Assembly (NCBI GenBank): GCA_014384025.1
Contig: JACNGQ010000216.1
Coordinates: forward strand, 1-34,965
Length of the DNA stretch: 34,965 nt
Origin: Planctomycetota bacterium
Lineage (GTDB): Bacteria > Planctomycetota > Phycisphaerae > Sedimentisphaerales > Anaerobacaceae
Direction: 5' to 3'
The position numbers and the translations under genes are program-made. Positions 16,850 through 24,670 of this stretch are shown here, one piece after another; positions within the stretch are counted from its first letter, which is position 1, and each line of letters opens with the position of its first letter. A model generated the notes under the pieces. That model ran no database searches. It was not told the DNA's origin and saw only the letters and a list, made by a program, of their open reading frames with translations.

Positions 16850-18037
16850 ATGAAAAAGCTTATACAATCAAAAAAGCGTGGCTCTGCCATACCTCTGGCG
16901 ATGCTTTTGGTTGTATTATTGATTTCAATGGGCATGGGACTGTTGAATCTGGGTTTACACAGCCGCATGATTTCTATACGAACCAGTTCGGACATTGCAG
17001 CTCGATGCGCCGCTGACGCCGGGCTGACAAAGGCCCTCTTTGAAATGAACGAGCAATTGAAAGTCAAGCCATGGAATGACAGCACCTTACCGATTGAAAC
17101 ACAAATAAGCCTGCCTAATTGCGACGCAGTTTATAGTTACTCAGTTACAGTTGATTCCGGCATTTATACTCTCCAATCTACCGGAACATCCGGCCAGTTC
17201 CAAAGAACAGTAAGCTGCACTTTACAATTACAGGGACCATTTGAATCGGCAATCTTCACAGAGGGATTCATAAACCTGAATAACTCGGCCGAAGTGGACT
17301 GGTACAATTACGATGCGAGCGATGTAAATCTGAAAGTCGGAACGAACAGCACCGCAGACGGCTCTGTGGACCTGGCAAATTCGGCGATTATAAGGGGTGA
17401 CGTTGCTGTGGGTGTAGGAGGAGACACTGATACTGCTATTGTTTTAGGAGGCAGTGCAATTATCACAGGTCAGACTTCAGCTCTGACCGAAGAAGTGGAG
17501 CTGCTACCGATAACGGTACCGGAAGCGATAGACTCTCTGCCATCCGGGGGAGATATAAACAATAATACAACGATAAGCAGCTCGGGCAAATACAGCAGCA
17601 TTGATCTTGGGAACAGCGAAACAGTTGTCATTGACGGAGACGTTACCCTCTATATTACCGGCGACATAACGCTTGGTAATTCCGCTGAACTGCAGATAGA
17701 ACCGGGGGCCTCTCTGACGCTGTATTTAGGCGGGGATTTTGAAGGCCAAAACTCAAGCTCCGTTAACAATGAAACCGAAGACCCGAAGAGTCTTCAAATA
17801 TACGGCCTCGACAGTTGTGAAGAATTGCGATTCAAAAACAGCTCCGACTTTTTTGGAGCGATCTATGCTCCTAATGCTGATGTCATAATGAACAATTCCG
17901 CTACGGTATATGGGGCGGTTGTATCCAAAACCTTTGACATGAGAAACTCCGGTGTCTTTATGTATGATGCTTCGCTGAGAGATTCAAGTGTAAATGACGA
18001 GTTAGTGCGCTTCAAAATAAATCGCTGGCACGAGTAA
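16850..18037 (+). CDS. PilX-like pilus-associated protein with beta-solenoid-like C-terminus
   Basis: A 395-aa protein whose start, ATG 16850, follows GGGAGGT. The N-terminus (MKKLIQSKKRGSAIPLAMLLVVLLISMGM) resembles PilX N-terminal domains of minor pilins: basic leader, Gly, one long hydrophobic helix, then SIRTSSDIAARCAADAGL. From about residue 145 a repeated NS(A/S/G) motif recurs every 15-25 residues (LNNSAEVDW, LANSAIIRGDV, LGNSETVVIDGDV, LGNSAELQIE, FKNSSDFFGAIYAPNADV, MNNSATVYGAV, MRNSGVFMYD), as in a beta-helix. The end resembles DUF7305-type pilus proteins. It is likely surface-exposed or filament-tip material, although this is inferred. Last gene of the operon. Confidence 0.75.
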   Translation: MKKLIQSKKRGSAIPLAMLLVVLLISMGMGLLNLGLHSRMISIRTSSDIAARCAADAGLTKALFEMNEQLKVKPWNDSTLPIETQISLPNCDAVYSYSVTVDSGIYTLQSTGTSGQFQRTVSCTLQLQGPFESAIFTEGFINLNNSAEVDWYNYDASDVNLKVGTNSTADGSVDLANSAIIRGDVAVGVGGDTDTAIVLGGSAIITGQTSALTEEVELLPITVPEAIDSLPSGGDINNNTTISSSGKYSSIDLGNSETVVIDGDVTLYITGDITLGNSAELQIEPGASLTLYLGGDFEGQNSSSVNNETEDPKSLQIYGLDSCEELRFKNSSDFFGAIYAPNADVIMNNSATVYGAVVSKTFDMRNSGVFMYDASLRDSSVNDELVRFKINRWHE

Positions 18038-18189
18038 TATAATAAGCACACCCTCATTGATAATCAGGTTTGAATGTAATATAAGGCATCTTCGGTCTTA
18101 AACTCTGATTGGTTCACCGGAGTAAATGCAGGATAGTCGCGATATCAATTCTCAATAGACCTTTTTCACTACTTCGAGCACAATAATTC

Positions 18190-18218
18190 TTGACAAACAG
18201 ACCTGCCTATCCGATAAT
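18190..18218 (+). promoter_or_regulatory. Sigma70-type promoter for nfnAB
   Basis: TTGACA (18190-18195), 17-bp spacer, then GATAAT (18213-18218): a perfect -35 and a five-of-six -10. It lies 38 bp before the ATG at 18256. The -35 overlaps an in-frame TTG that would otherwise look like an upstream start, so that start is unlikely. Confidence 0.75.
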
Positions 18219-18255
18219 TCTTGTTCTTGGTAATCTTAGTCTGAAAAAAGCAAAA

Positions 18256-19113
18256 ATGCCGCACAAAATATTATCTAAAAAACAGCTTTCAGAGAACGTT
18301 TTCATGGCCGACATTGAGGCACCGCTGGTTGCGCAGGCAAGAAAACCGGGCCAATTCGTGATTATAAGCATAAATAATGAATACGGTGAACGGATCCCCC
18401 TGACAATAGCCGGCGCCGACCCGGAAAAGGGCACTATCCGGCTTATCTGGCAGCGACTCGGCAAAACCACCGCCGAATTAGCTGATTTGCAGGAGGGGGA
18501 CGAAATCACCAACGTCGCAGGGCCCCTGGGCCTGCCGACACATCTCGAAAAATTCGGTACCGTCGTCTGTGTCGGCGGGGGAATCGGCAATGCCCCCCTG
18601 CTGCCCATTGCAAAAGCCCTGAAAGAAGAGGGCAACAATATCATCAGCATTCTCGGAGCAAAAAATAAAGAGCTGCTCATCCTCGAAGAAGAATTCGCAC
18701 AGATAAGCGACGAATTGATAATCACAACCGATGACGGTTCATATGGGCGAAAAGCACTTGTTACCGAACCATTGAAAGAACTCTGCCAGCGCAATGCTAA
18801 GCCTGACCAGGTATTTGCTATCGGCCCGGCTATAATGATGAAGTTTTGCTGCGAGGTAACAAAGCAGTTTGACATACCAACACAAGTATCACTCAATACT
18901 ATCATGGTTGACGGGACCGGCATGTGCGGCGGCTGCCGGATAGAATTTGATAATAAGCCAAAATTCGTTTGTGTTGACGGGCCGGAATTTGACGGCCACA
19001 AAGTCAACTTCGATTTGATGATGAAAAGATTGAATGCCTATCAAGACCAGGAAAAAAAGGCACTCGAACAATATAAAGAACACCAATGTAAAATTGAACA
19101 AATTGAACCTTGA
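18256..19113 (+). CDS. nfnA: NfnA/SudB-like ferredoxin-NADP+ oxidoreductase subunit (sulfide/dihydroorotate dehydrogenase-like FAD/NAD-binding protein)
   Basis: Small flavoprotein subunit of 285 aa. An FAD-binding barrel comes first (about 5-95, with RIPLTIAG as the FAD motif). An NAD(P)-binding domain follows (about 98-215, CVGGGIGNAPLLPIAKAL), then a C-terminal [2Fe-2S] loop with Cys224, Cys227 and Cys239 and Asp219 just before them. Three Cys plus one Asp is the ligand set reported for NfnA. With its downstream partner it probably forms NfnAB, the cytoplasmic bifurcating NADH-dependent ferredoxin:NADP+ oxidoreductase that links NADPH to ferredoxin and NADH. A dihydroorotate dehydrogenase electron-transfer role is less likely, as no pyrD is nearby. 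The start is ATG 18256, downstream of the promoter at 18190-18218. Confidence 0.9.
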   Translation: MPHKILSKKQLSENVFMADIEAPLVAQARKPGQFVIISINNEYGERIPLTIAGADPEKGTIRLIWQRLGKTTAELADLQEGDEITNVAGPLGLPTHLEKFGTVVCVGGGIGNAPLLPIAKALKEEGNNIISILGAKNKELLILEEEFAQISDELIITTDDGSYGRKALVTEPLKELCQRNAKPDQVFAIGPAIMMKFCCEVTKQFDIPTQVSLNTIMVDGTGMCGGCRIEFDNKPKFVCVDGPEFDGHKVNFDLMMKRLNAYQDQEKKALEQYKEHQCKIEQIEP

Positions 19114-19173
19114 ATATATCTGACAGTTACAAGACAACAGATATTTCTCGATAATTGTTAGGAAACACTTACA

Positions 19174-20649
19174 GTGACAGATAAAGAAAGACAGCAGCTT
19201 CTCCAGCAACTCTTAGAAAAGCAAAAAACCGATAAACTCAAACCAAGCGACAGATACGATATACCCCAGCAGGACATGCCCGAACAGGACCCCGCCGTCA
19301 GAAGAGGCAATGTCAACGAAGTGGCAACCGGCTATACTGAAACACACGCCCGACTGGAGGCCATGCGCTGTCTCCAGTGCAAAAAGGCCCCTTGTGTTAA
19401 TGGCTGTCCTGTGCAAATCAGAATAAGAGACTTCGTTACCGCCATTGCCGAAGGCAACTATAAGGAAGCCCTGGATATCATAAAGGAAAATTCTTTGTTG
19501 CCGGCTGTATGCGGCCGAGTCTGTCCACAGGAGGTCCAGTGCCAGCAAACATGCACTGTCGGGAAAAAATTCAAAGATCCTACAAAAGGCGTTTCAATCG
19601 GCCGGCTCGAAAGATATGTAGCCGACCTCAATAAAAATTCTGATTCTGTCCCGACCGTCGCAGCCGAAACCGGAAAGAAAATCGCCATAATCGGCTCCGG
19701 CCCCGGGGGTATTGTTACCGCCGCTGATGTCAGAAGGGCAGGCCATGATGTTACAATATTCGAGGCTTTTCATAAGCCGGGCGGCGTCATGGTTTACGGA
19801 ATCCCGGAATTCAGGCTCCCTAAAGCCATTGTCCAGGAGGAAATTGATACCCTGACCAAAATGGGCGTCAAAATCGTCTATAATTTCATCGTCGGCAGAA
19901 CCAGGACCCTCGAGCAATTGCTAACCGAGGACGGCTTTGATGCAGCCTATATCGGTGTTGGGGCAGGCCTGCCGAGATTTATGGGAATTGAAGGAGAATC
20001 CCTTATCGGCGTCTATAGCGCCAACGAATATCTAACACGTGCAAATCTTATGAAGGCATACGATTTTGGCAGGGGAGCAGACACGCCAATCGCCCTCTCA
20101 AAGAAAGTTGCTGTTATCGGCGGCGGCAATGTTGCCATGGACTCAGCGAGAACAGCACTCAGGCTCGGAGCCGAAAAGGTCTATCTGGTCTATCGAAGAA
20201 CCGAAAAGGAAATGCCCGCCCGAATAGAGGAAGTCCATCACGCAAAAGAAGAAGGAATCGAATTTCATATTTTGCAAAGTCCTAAACGAATAATCGGCGA
20301 TGAAAACAGCCGTGTCGTTGCTATCGAATGCCTTAAGTATGAGCTTGGTGAACCGGACGATTCCGGCCGGCGACGTCCCATTCCAATAGAAGGCTCAGAA
20401 TTTAGAATTGACCTTGATACCTGTATAATGGCCATCGGTAACGGTGCAAATCCGTTGATTCGTCAGACAACCCCTGAACTGGAATTCAACAAGTGGGGCA
20501 ATATCGTTGTCGATGAAAACTGCAAAACCTCAATGGAAGGTGTCTATGCAGGCGGAGATATTGTCCTCGGCGCCGCTACCGTTATCCTCGCGATGGGTCA
20601 GGGCCGAATCGCGGCGGCTGCAATTAATGAATATCTGGCTAAAAAGTAA
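19174..20649 (+). CDS. nfnB: NfnB/SudA-like flavoprotein (annotated elsewhere as NADPH-dependent glutamate synthase, gltA)
   Basis: A 491-aa protein of the glutamate synthase small-subunit family. Two N-terminal ferredoxin-like Cys clusters are visible: Cys66, Cys69, Cys74, Cys78 and Cys113, Cys117, Cys123, Cys127. Then come two Rossmann motifs, IIGSGPGGIVTA for FAD and VIGGGNVAMDSART for NAD(P), and the C-terminal AGGDIVLGAATVILAMGQGR flavin segment. Members often carry the name gltA, but no large GltB subunit is present and the partner just upstream is NfnA-like. NfnAB, which bifurcates electrons between ferredoxin, NADH and NADPH, is therefore the better reading. The start is GTG 19174 with TAGGAA upstream. 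It is convergent with the minus-strand STN gene, 66 bp away. Confidence 0.92.
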   Translation: MTDKERQQLLQQLLEKQKTDKLKPSDRYDIPQQDMPEQDPAVRRGNVNEVATGYTETHARLEAMRCLQCKKAPCVNGCPVQIRIRDFVTAIAEGNYKEALDIIKENSLLPAVCGRVCPQEVQCQQTCTVGKKFKDPTKGVSIGRLERYVADLNKNSDSVPTVAAETGKKIAIIGSGPGGIVTAADVRRAGHDVTIFEAFHKPGGVMVYGIPEFRLPKAIVQEEIDTLTKMGVKIVYNFIVGRTRTLEQLLTEDGFDAAYIGVGAGLPRFMGIEGESLIGVYSANEYLTRANLMKAYDFGRGADTPIALSKKVAVIGGGNVAMDSARTALRLGAEKVYLVYRRTEKEMPARIEEVHHAKEEGIEFHILQSPKRIIGDENSRVVAIECLKYELGEPDDSGRRRPIPIEGSEFRIDLDTCIMAIGNGANPLIRQTTPELEFNKWGNIVVDENCKTSMEGVYAGGDIVLGAATVILAMGQGRIAAAAINEYLAKK

Positions 20650-20715
20650 AACTTCCAAAATCTGAACTATCCAAGTCGTGTATTTCACTTCTGTACAGAA
20701 TGTTTGGGCTAATTA

Positions 20716-21933
20716 TCAATTTAAAATCGAGTACGATTGCGGACGAGCCGCTATTTCGGTAGCTTTGTCACCGGCCTTGCTGAATTTCCGAAGAATCTCT
20801 TTGATCTTATCTTCTCTTAGCTTCTTCAATCCCTCCGTCAAATCAGACTCGCGCAGCATAAATTCAATAAAGTACTTACCTTCACCTTCGCCGATGGGAA
20901 TACTTATCTTTCCGACATAACCTTCACCGGCACTACTACTTTTAGGTTTTGCTGGAGCAGCTACTTTTTGGAGGTGCACTGGTCCTTTTATCTCTATGTA
21001 ATTATCTCCGATATGAGTTTCCCCGTCTACAGTATTTACTATATTTAGCAAGGCCTGCTTGAGTTTTATATTTTGCATGTTAACAGTTATTTCTTCTTCC
21101 AGCCATGATGGCTCTTCCTTTGCTATCACAAGTTCCATACCAGTCCATCCGGCAAGCCTTTGAAGTATCACATCAGCCCTATCAATCCTTTTGCCTTCAA
21201 AGGAGATATCAACCACCTGGTCAAGCTTCGCTTCCCGAAAATCCTCTTCATTAACCATTCTTATCACAGGGGCCTGACCAGGAAAATCCATTCCCGAAAG
21301 ATACCACCTTGGTGTCTTGTACTTATCACCCACCTGTTCCAATATAACAGTAAAAAATACAGGCGCAATTCCTTTGTCAGTTGACATCATTTTAAATATC
21401 TCAGACATTCTTTGGGGTACGTCATACGGTAAAAAAGAGACTCCATCAAACGCTCTCCTTATAAGATCCAAGGCATTCTCGAAAGAAAAACTACCGTCAA
21501 ATGACAGTTTCATTGAATAGATTTTCTTAAGCAGTTCAAGTTGTTCAGCATTTGGCCTGCCAAGAATATGCTCTAGCTCCTGCCGGGGATATATCGTAAT
21601 TTTATCATCACCCACGGCGTAACGCATAAAAAATGCGTTCAGCATCTCTGTCAAACTGTCAGCCAATGATCCATCATTAAGCGATGCCGACAATCTTGTG
21701 GCCCTACCATTAGGCAACTTCCATTCCGCCTCATCAGATAAAACAATCTTCGCTCCCAACTCCGATCCGATGTCGTAAAGGGCTTCGGCAATAGTAACAT
21801 CCTTGAATTCGAACTCCGCTTGTTCTTTGCTGAGACTGTCCAGCAATTGTTGTTGGTCAGCCTGCGTATAGCAGGTTACGATACCTATTATTATGACTGC
21901 AACAACCATTTTTCTTAAATTTATCGCCTTCAT
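20716..21933 (-). CDS. Secreted protein with two STN/secretin-like short domains, in ECF cluster
   Basis: A 405-aa exported protein. The start is set at minus-strand ATG 21933, since AGGAGAC (21944-21938) precedes it and gives signal peptide MKAINLRKMVVAVIIIGIVTCYTQA; an upstream in-frame ATG at 21975 has no site. Residues about 30-125 (EFEFKDVTIAEALYDIGSELGAKIVL) are typical of the STN domain found at the start of secretins and TonB-dependent receptors. A second STN-like unit lies at about 255-325 (VDISFEGKRIDRADVILQRLAGWTGMELVI). No barrel or secretin pore follows; the C-terminus is charged. It is the third gene after an ECF sigma and its membrane partner. Inference: a periplasmic signalling partner for that pair. 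Function unproven. Confidence 0.78.
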   Translation of the reverse strand: MKAINLRKMVVAVIIIGIVTCYTQADQQQLLDSLSKEQAEFEFKDVTIAEALYDIGSELGAKIVLSDEAEWKLPNGRATRLSASLNDGSLADSLTEMLNAFFMRYAVGDDKITIYPRQELEHILGRPNAEQLELLKKIYSMKLSFDGSFSFENALDLIRRAFDGVSFLPYDVPQRMSEIFKMMSTDKGIAPVFFTVILEQVGDKYKTPRWYLSGMDFPGQAPVIRMVNEEDFREAKLDQVVDISFEGKRIDRADVILQRLAGWTGMELVIAKEEPSWLEEEITVNMQNIKLKQALLNIVNTVDGETHIGDNYIEIKGPVHLQKVAAPAKPKSSSAGEGYVGKISIPIGEGEGKYFIEFMLRESDLTEGLKKLREDKIKEILRKFSKAGDKATEIAARPQSYSILN

Positions 21934-21962
21934 TTTTGTCTCCTTTATTTCAAAATTAATAT

Positions 21963-22400
21963 TTACATTAAACATGCAAAGTCATTTTCGTCTCTGCTTT
22001 GCCCATTATCCGCTACTTTTGGTTCACTTGTACGAATTATAATCCAGGTCGATTGGTCTTTTCCCTGATTGCCCTGTTTATTGGAATCAAGTATCTCGAC
22101 TTTGGCTGAGCCTTTACTCTCAATAAATGTCACTATTGCTTTTCCACCGTTCTCAAATCGTACCGTCGGCGGCGTATCAGTTTTTATTATTACGGCGATA
22201 AACACAACTGCCGCAATCGCAGCAATTCCAGCGGCTATCTTAAATACACGTCTGTATTTAATTGTTGAGGTTTTACTATGGTCGGCCTGGCTCAGCCTTT
22301 TCGATATCGATGTCTGTAATCGGTTCCAGTTAACACCGGCTAACTGTTCGCTCTCATTTTGTCTGAGCAGAAGGTCTATTTGTTCTTTTTCATTTTTCAT
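21963..22400 (-). CDS. Putative single-pass anti-sigma factor without zinc finger
   Basis: A 145-aa protein with a charged N-terminal region (about 1-50, ending TSTIKYRR), one membrane helix (about 53-72, FKIAAGIAAIAAVVFIAVII) and a short external part. Its ATG overlaps the sigma stop by four bases (ATGA, 22400-22397), so translation is coupled and the pair is very likely functional. No HxxxCxxC zinc motif is present, so it is not a ZAS-type anti-sigma; the N-terminus (VNWNRLQTSISKRL) is of unknown type. The anti-sigma role comes from position, topology and coupling, not from a recognised domain. The STN-domain gene follows. Confidence 0.7.
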   Translation of the reverse strand: MKNEKEQIDLLLRQNESEQLAGVNWNRLQTSISKRLSQADHSKTSTIKYRRVFKIAAGIAAIAAVVFIAVIIKTDTPPTVRFENGGKAIVTFIESKGSAKVEILDSNKQGNQGKDQSTWIIIRTSEPKVADNGQSRDENDFACLM

Positions 22401-22963
22401 TCCAGATAATCTTTCAGTAATACCTTAAGCTTTTGTCTTGCCTTGAATACATACCACTTTACCGACTCTGTAGAGCAACCCATAATCTCGGCGACTTCAT
22501 CTCGCGGCAATTCTTCAATTCCAATCAGGGCTATCGCCTGTGCCTGTTTTTTCGAGAGCTTTAACATCACCCGCTGTATTTCTTCTTTTAATTCTTTGCC
22601 GGCTTCCTTTTGCTCCGGCGTAAAAACTTTCTTGCTCTCACAGTCTCCTGAAATTTTTATTTTTTCCGCCCTGCCTCTGGCGGCTCTTCGCTGACTGATA
22701 GCTGTATTGGCAATAATCCGAATAAACCATGCCTCGAACCTCTTGGGTTCCTTTAATTTATCAATACTTAGATAAGCCTTCACAAACCCATTCTGAACAG
22801 CCTCAGCCGCCTCATCTGCATCACCCAGCATTCTTACAGCCACCTGTATCGCCCGCCGTTGATACAAACCCACAAGCTCATCAAACGAAGCACGATCCCC
22901 TGTCTGGCTTGCCTTGACCAGCCGTTCAATACCATCGGTGTTTGTTTTCGGGTTACCATTCAC
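22397..22963 (-). CDS. ECF RNA polymerase sigma factor
   Basis: A 188-aa group IV sigma factor. Region 2 is at about 25-95 (DRASFDELVGLYQRRAIQVAVRM, FVKAYLSI, AWFIRIIANTAIS) and the region 4 helix-turn-helix at about 132-182 (LSKKQAQAIAL, PRDEVAEIMGCSTESVKWYVFKARQKL). The linker between them is Lys/Glu-rich. The start is GTG at 22963 with AAGGAAG upstream. It leads a three-gene minus-strand unit (sigma, membrane anti-sigma, STN protein). It differs clearly from the ECF factor at 6460 and is partnered with a different anti-sigma, so the two circuits are probably separate. A possible AAC-N17-GTCTA promoter lies at 23007-22983. Confidence 0.93.
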   Translation of the reverse strand: MNGNPKTNTDGIERLVKASQTGDRASFDELVGLYQRRAIQVAVRMLGDADEAAEAVQNGFVKAYLSIDKLKEPKRFEAWFIRIIANTAISQRRAARGRAEKIKISGDCESKKVFTPEQKEAGKELKEEIQRVMLKLSKKQAQAIALIGIEELPRDEVAEIMGCSTESVKWYVFKARQKLKVLLKDYLE

Positions 22964-22982
22964 AAATACTTCCTTACCCTTA

Positions 22983-23007
22983 TAGACTCACAAATTCCAG
23001 GAACGTT
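22983..23007 (-). promoter_or_regulatory. Candidate ECF-type promoter before the second sigma gene
   Basis: On the minus strand AAC (23007-23005), then 17 bases, then GTCTA (22987-22983), about 20 bases before the GTG start. The pattern fits ECF promoters, and no good sigma70 pair was found here. Short motif, weak evidence. Confidence 0.25.
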
Positions 23008-23139
23008 AGCAAGAATTTATGATTTTTTTTCAAACAAGAGCCTTTTTTGCCTTTCAGAATAGTATTATTTGAAGTATTTCCATTCGCCAAATGCTTATGC
23101 TGCCATGCAAAGCCACTTTTAAAAATGCCCTGATCGTAT

Positions 23140-23168
23140 TTGACAATTCTCCTTTTCTTTAGTATTAT
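23140..23168 (+). promoter_or_regulatory. Sigma70-type promoter for the DUF1015 gene
   Basis: TTGACA (23140-23145), 17-bp spacer, then TATTAT (23163-23168). A second, weaker pair (TTGTAA 23177-23182, 17 bp, TATATT 23200-23205) lies just downstream. The ATG is at 23229. Confidence 0.65.
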
Positions 23169-23228
23169 TTGTGTTTTTGTAATCTCAAGCTGTCTTAAAT
23201 ATATTAATCCTGATTTCAAATACGAGAA

Positions 23229-24545
23229 ATGAATATGCAAATTAAGCCATTCAAGGCATTTAGGTTTGATAAGGCGGTTGTCGGCGACCTGGGCAGTTGT
23301 ATTGCTCCTCCCTATGACGTTATCAGCGACGCCCAGCAGGAGCAGCTTTATAATAAAAGCGAACATAATATTGTTCGTATAATCAAAGGAAAGACAAACG
23401 CCTCTGATAACGGCGACAATAATCAATATACAAGGGCTGCCGGCTATCTCAATAACTGGATAAATCAAGGGGCATTAAAGGAGGATGCTACTGACACTAT
23501 CTATGCTTATGTCCAGGACTTCGAGCTGGGGGGAATACAATTTCAGCGTCTGTCCTTTATAGCTTTGGCCAGGCTCGAGGAATTCGGAGAAGTCGTCAGG
23601 CCCCACGAACAAATCCTCAAAAAGCCGATGCTCGACAGACTCAGTCTCAAAAAAGCAACAACAGCCGATTTCGGCCTGGTCTTTATGCTCTATGAAGACG
23701 AGCAGGAAATCGCAGACAAAATCATAGAACAGACCGTCACAACCGAGCCGCTTATTGACTTTATCGATGAACAAAATGTACGTCATCGTCTTTTTGCAAT
23801 AACCGCCGAAGAAGATATCCAGCAAATTGTGAAAATGATGAATGACAAAAGCTGCGTCATCGCAGACGGACATCATCGTTATACGACAGGTTTGGCTTAT
23901 TCCAAAGAAAGCGACTACCCGGCAGCTAAGTATCAAATGCTGGCCTTTGCCAATATCTCACACAAAGGGCTGATAGTTTTAGCCACACACCGGCTAGCAT
24001 GCAATCTCGAAAACTTCAGTTTTGAAAAACTTATTACTGAGCTTAAAGAAAACTTCGAGCTTACCGAGCTCAAGTTTGATTCTCCCGAGAGCAAAATTGA
24101 TGCAAGGCAAAAGATGCTTGAACAAATGAAGGCCGGGCACGATGAAGATGAAAACGCATTCGGTATCTACGGAGCAAACAACGCCTTTTACGTTGCCGTC
24201 CTGAGAGATAAACAGGCGATGGATCCGGTTGCACCTGATATGAGCCCGGCATGGAGGACACTCGATGTATCTATTCTGCATAAGCTAATCCTGGAAAAAA
24301 TATTGGGTATTGACGAAGAAAGGCTGGCCAAAGGCGAAAATCTTCAATATGTGAAAGATACTCCAAATGCAATCGATGAGTCAATCTTTCAGGTTGACTC
24401 AGGGAACAAACAAGCGGCCTTTTTTATGAATCCCGTAAAGATGCAGCAGCTAAAACTGGTAACGGAAGCAGGGGAAAGAATGCCTCAGAAATCAACGTAC
24501 TTTTATCCTAAAATATTTACAGGCTTAACGATTCAAAAATTGTAA
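23229..24545 (+). CDS. DUF1015 family protein
   Basis: A 438-aa soluble protein of the DUF1015 family, recognised by its opening IKPFKAFRFDKAVVGDLGSCIAPPYDVISDAQQEQLYNKSEHNIVRI (read in pieces: FKAFRF, APPYDV, HNIVRI) and by the central CVIADGHHRYTTGLAY motif. His-His-Arg in that motif is the most conserved point and hints at a catalytic site, but no activity is established. The family is often encoded beside serine-biosynthesis genes (serA, serC). Here a class V aminotransferase starts 125 bp downstream on the same strand, which fits that pattern. The ATG at 23229 has only a weak ribosome site; a second ATG lies two codons on. A promoter is at 23140-23168. Confidence 0.93.
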   Translation: MNMQIKPFKAFRFDKAVVGDLGSCIAPPYDVISDAQQEQLYNKSEHNIVRIIKGKTNASDNGDNNQYTRAAGYLNNWINQGALKEDATDTIYAYVQDFELGGIQFQRLSFIALARLEEFGEVVRPHEQILKKPMLDRLSLKKATTADFGLVFMLYEDEQEIADKIIEQTVTTEPLIDFIDEQNVRHRLFAITAEEDIQQIVKMMNDKSCVIADGHHRYTTGLAYSKESDYPAAKYQMLAFANISHKGLIVLATHRLACNLENFSFEKLITELKENFELTELKFDSPESKIDARQKMLEQMKAGHDEDENAFGIYGANNAFYVAVLRDKQAMDPVAPDMSPAWRTLDVSILHKLILEKILGIDEERLAKGENLQYVKDTPNAIDESIFQVDSGNKQAAFFMNPVKMQQLKLVTEAGERMPQKSTYFYPKIFTGLTIQKL

Positions 24546-24558
24546 GACTAACTAAAAC

Positions 24559-24583
24559 GTCATCTCTGCGAGAGCAGAGACAT
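24559..24583. repeat. REP-like palindrome, GTCAT-tailed, copy 2
   Basis: Arms TCTCTGC (24563-24569) and GCAGAGA (24574-24580) around a GAGA loop, preceded by GTCA. It has the same arrangement as the element at 4371-4400 read on the minus strand (GTCAT, CCTGC arm, GAAA loop). The stem has changed on both sides so that pairing is kept. It lies between the DUF1015 gene and the aminotransferase gene. Confidence 0.5.
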
Positions 24584-24670
24584 ATTAACAAAAACAATAT
24601 AAATTCCCTCTGGAGTTTATCCCGCAGTACAATGCGGAGTGGGAATGAAAGAAAGAAGAGAGTAGATGAT

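Noticed and set aside
18207-19007. Long minus-strand open frame (266 codons) opposite nfnA
   Set aside because: Translation is Ser/Pro-rich and low in complexity, has no ribosome site, and lies wholly antisense to a well-supported gene. It is a codon-bias shadow.
20716-21975. Longer start for the STN protein, overlapping the anti-sigma gene
   Set aside because: No ribosome site at 21975; AGGAGAC before 21933 and the resulting signal peptide favour the shorter form.
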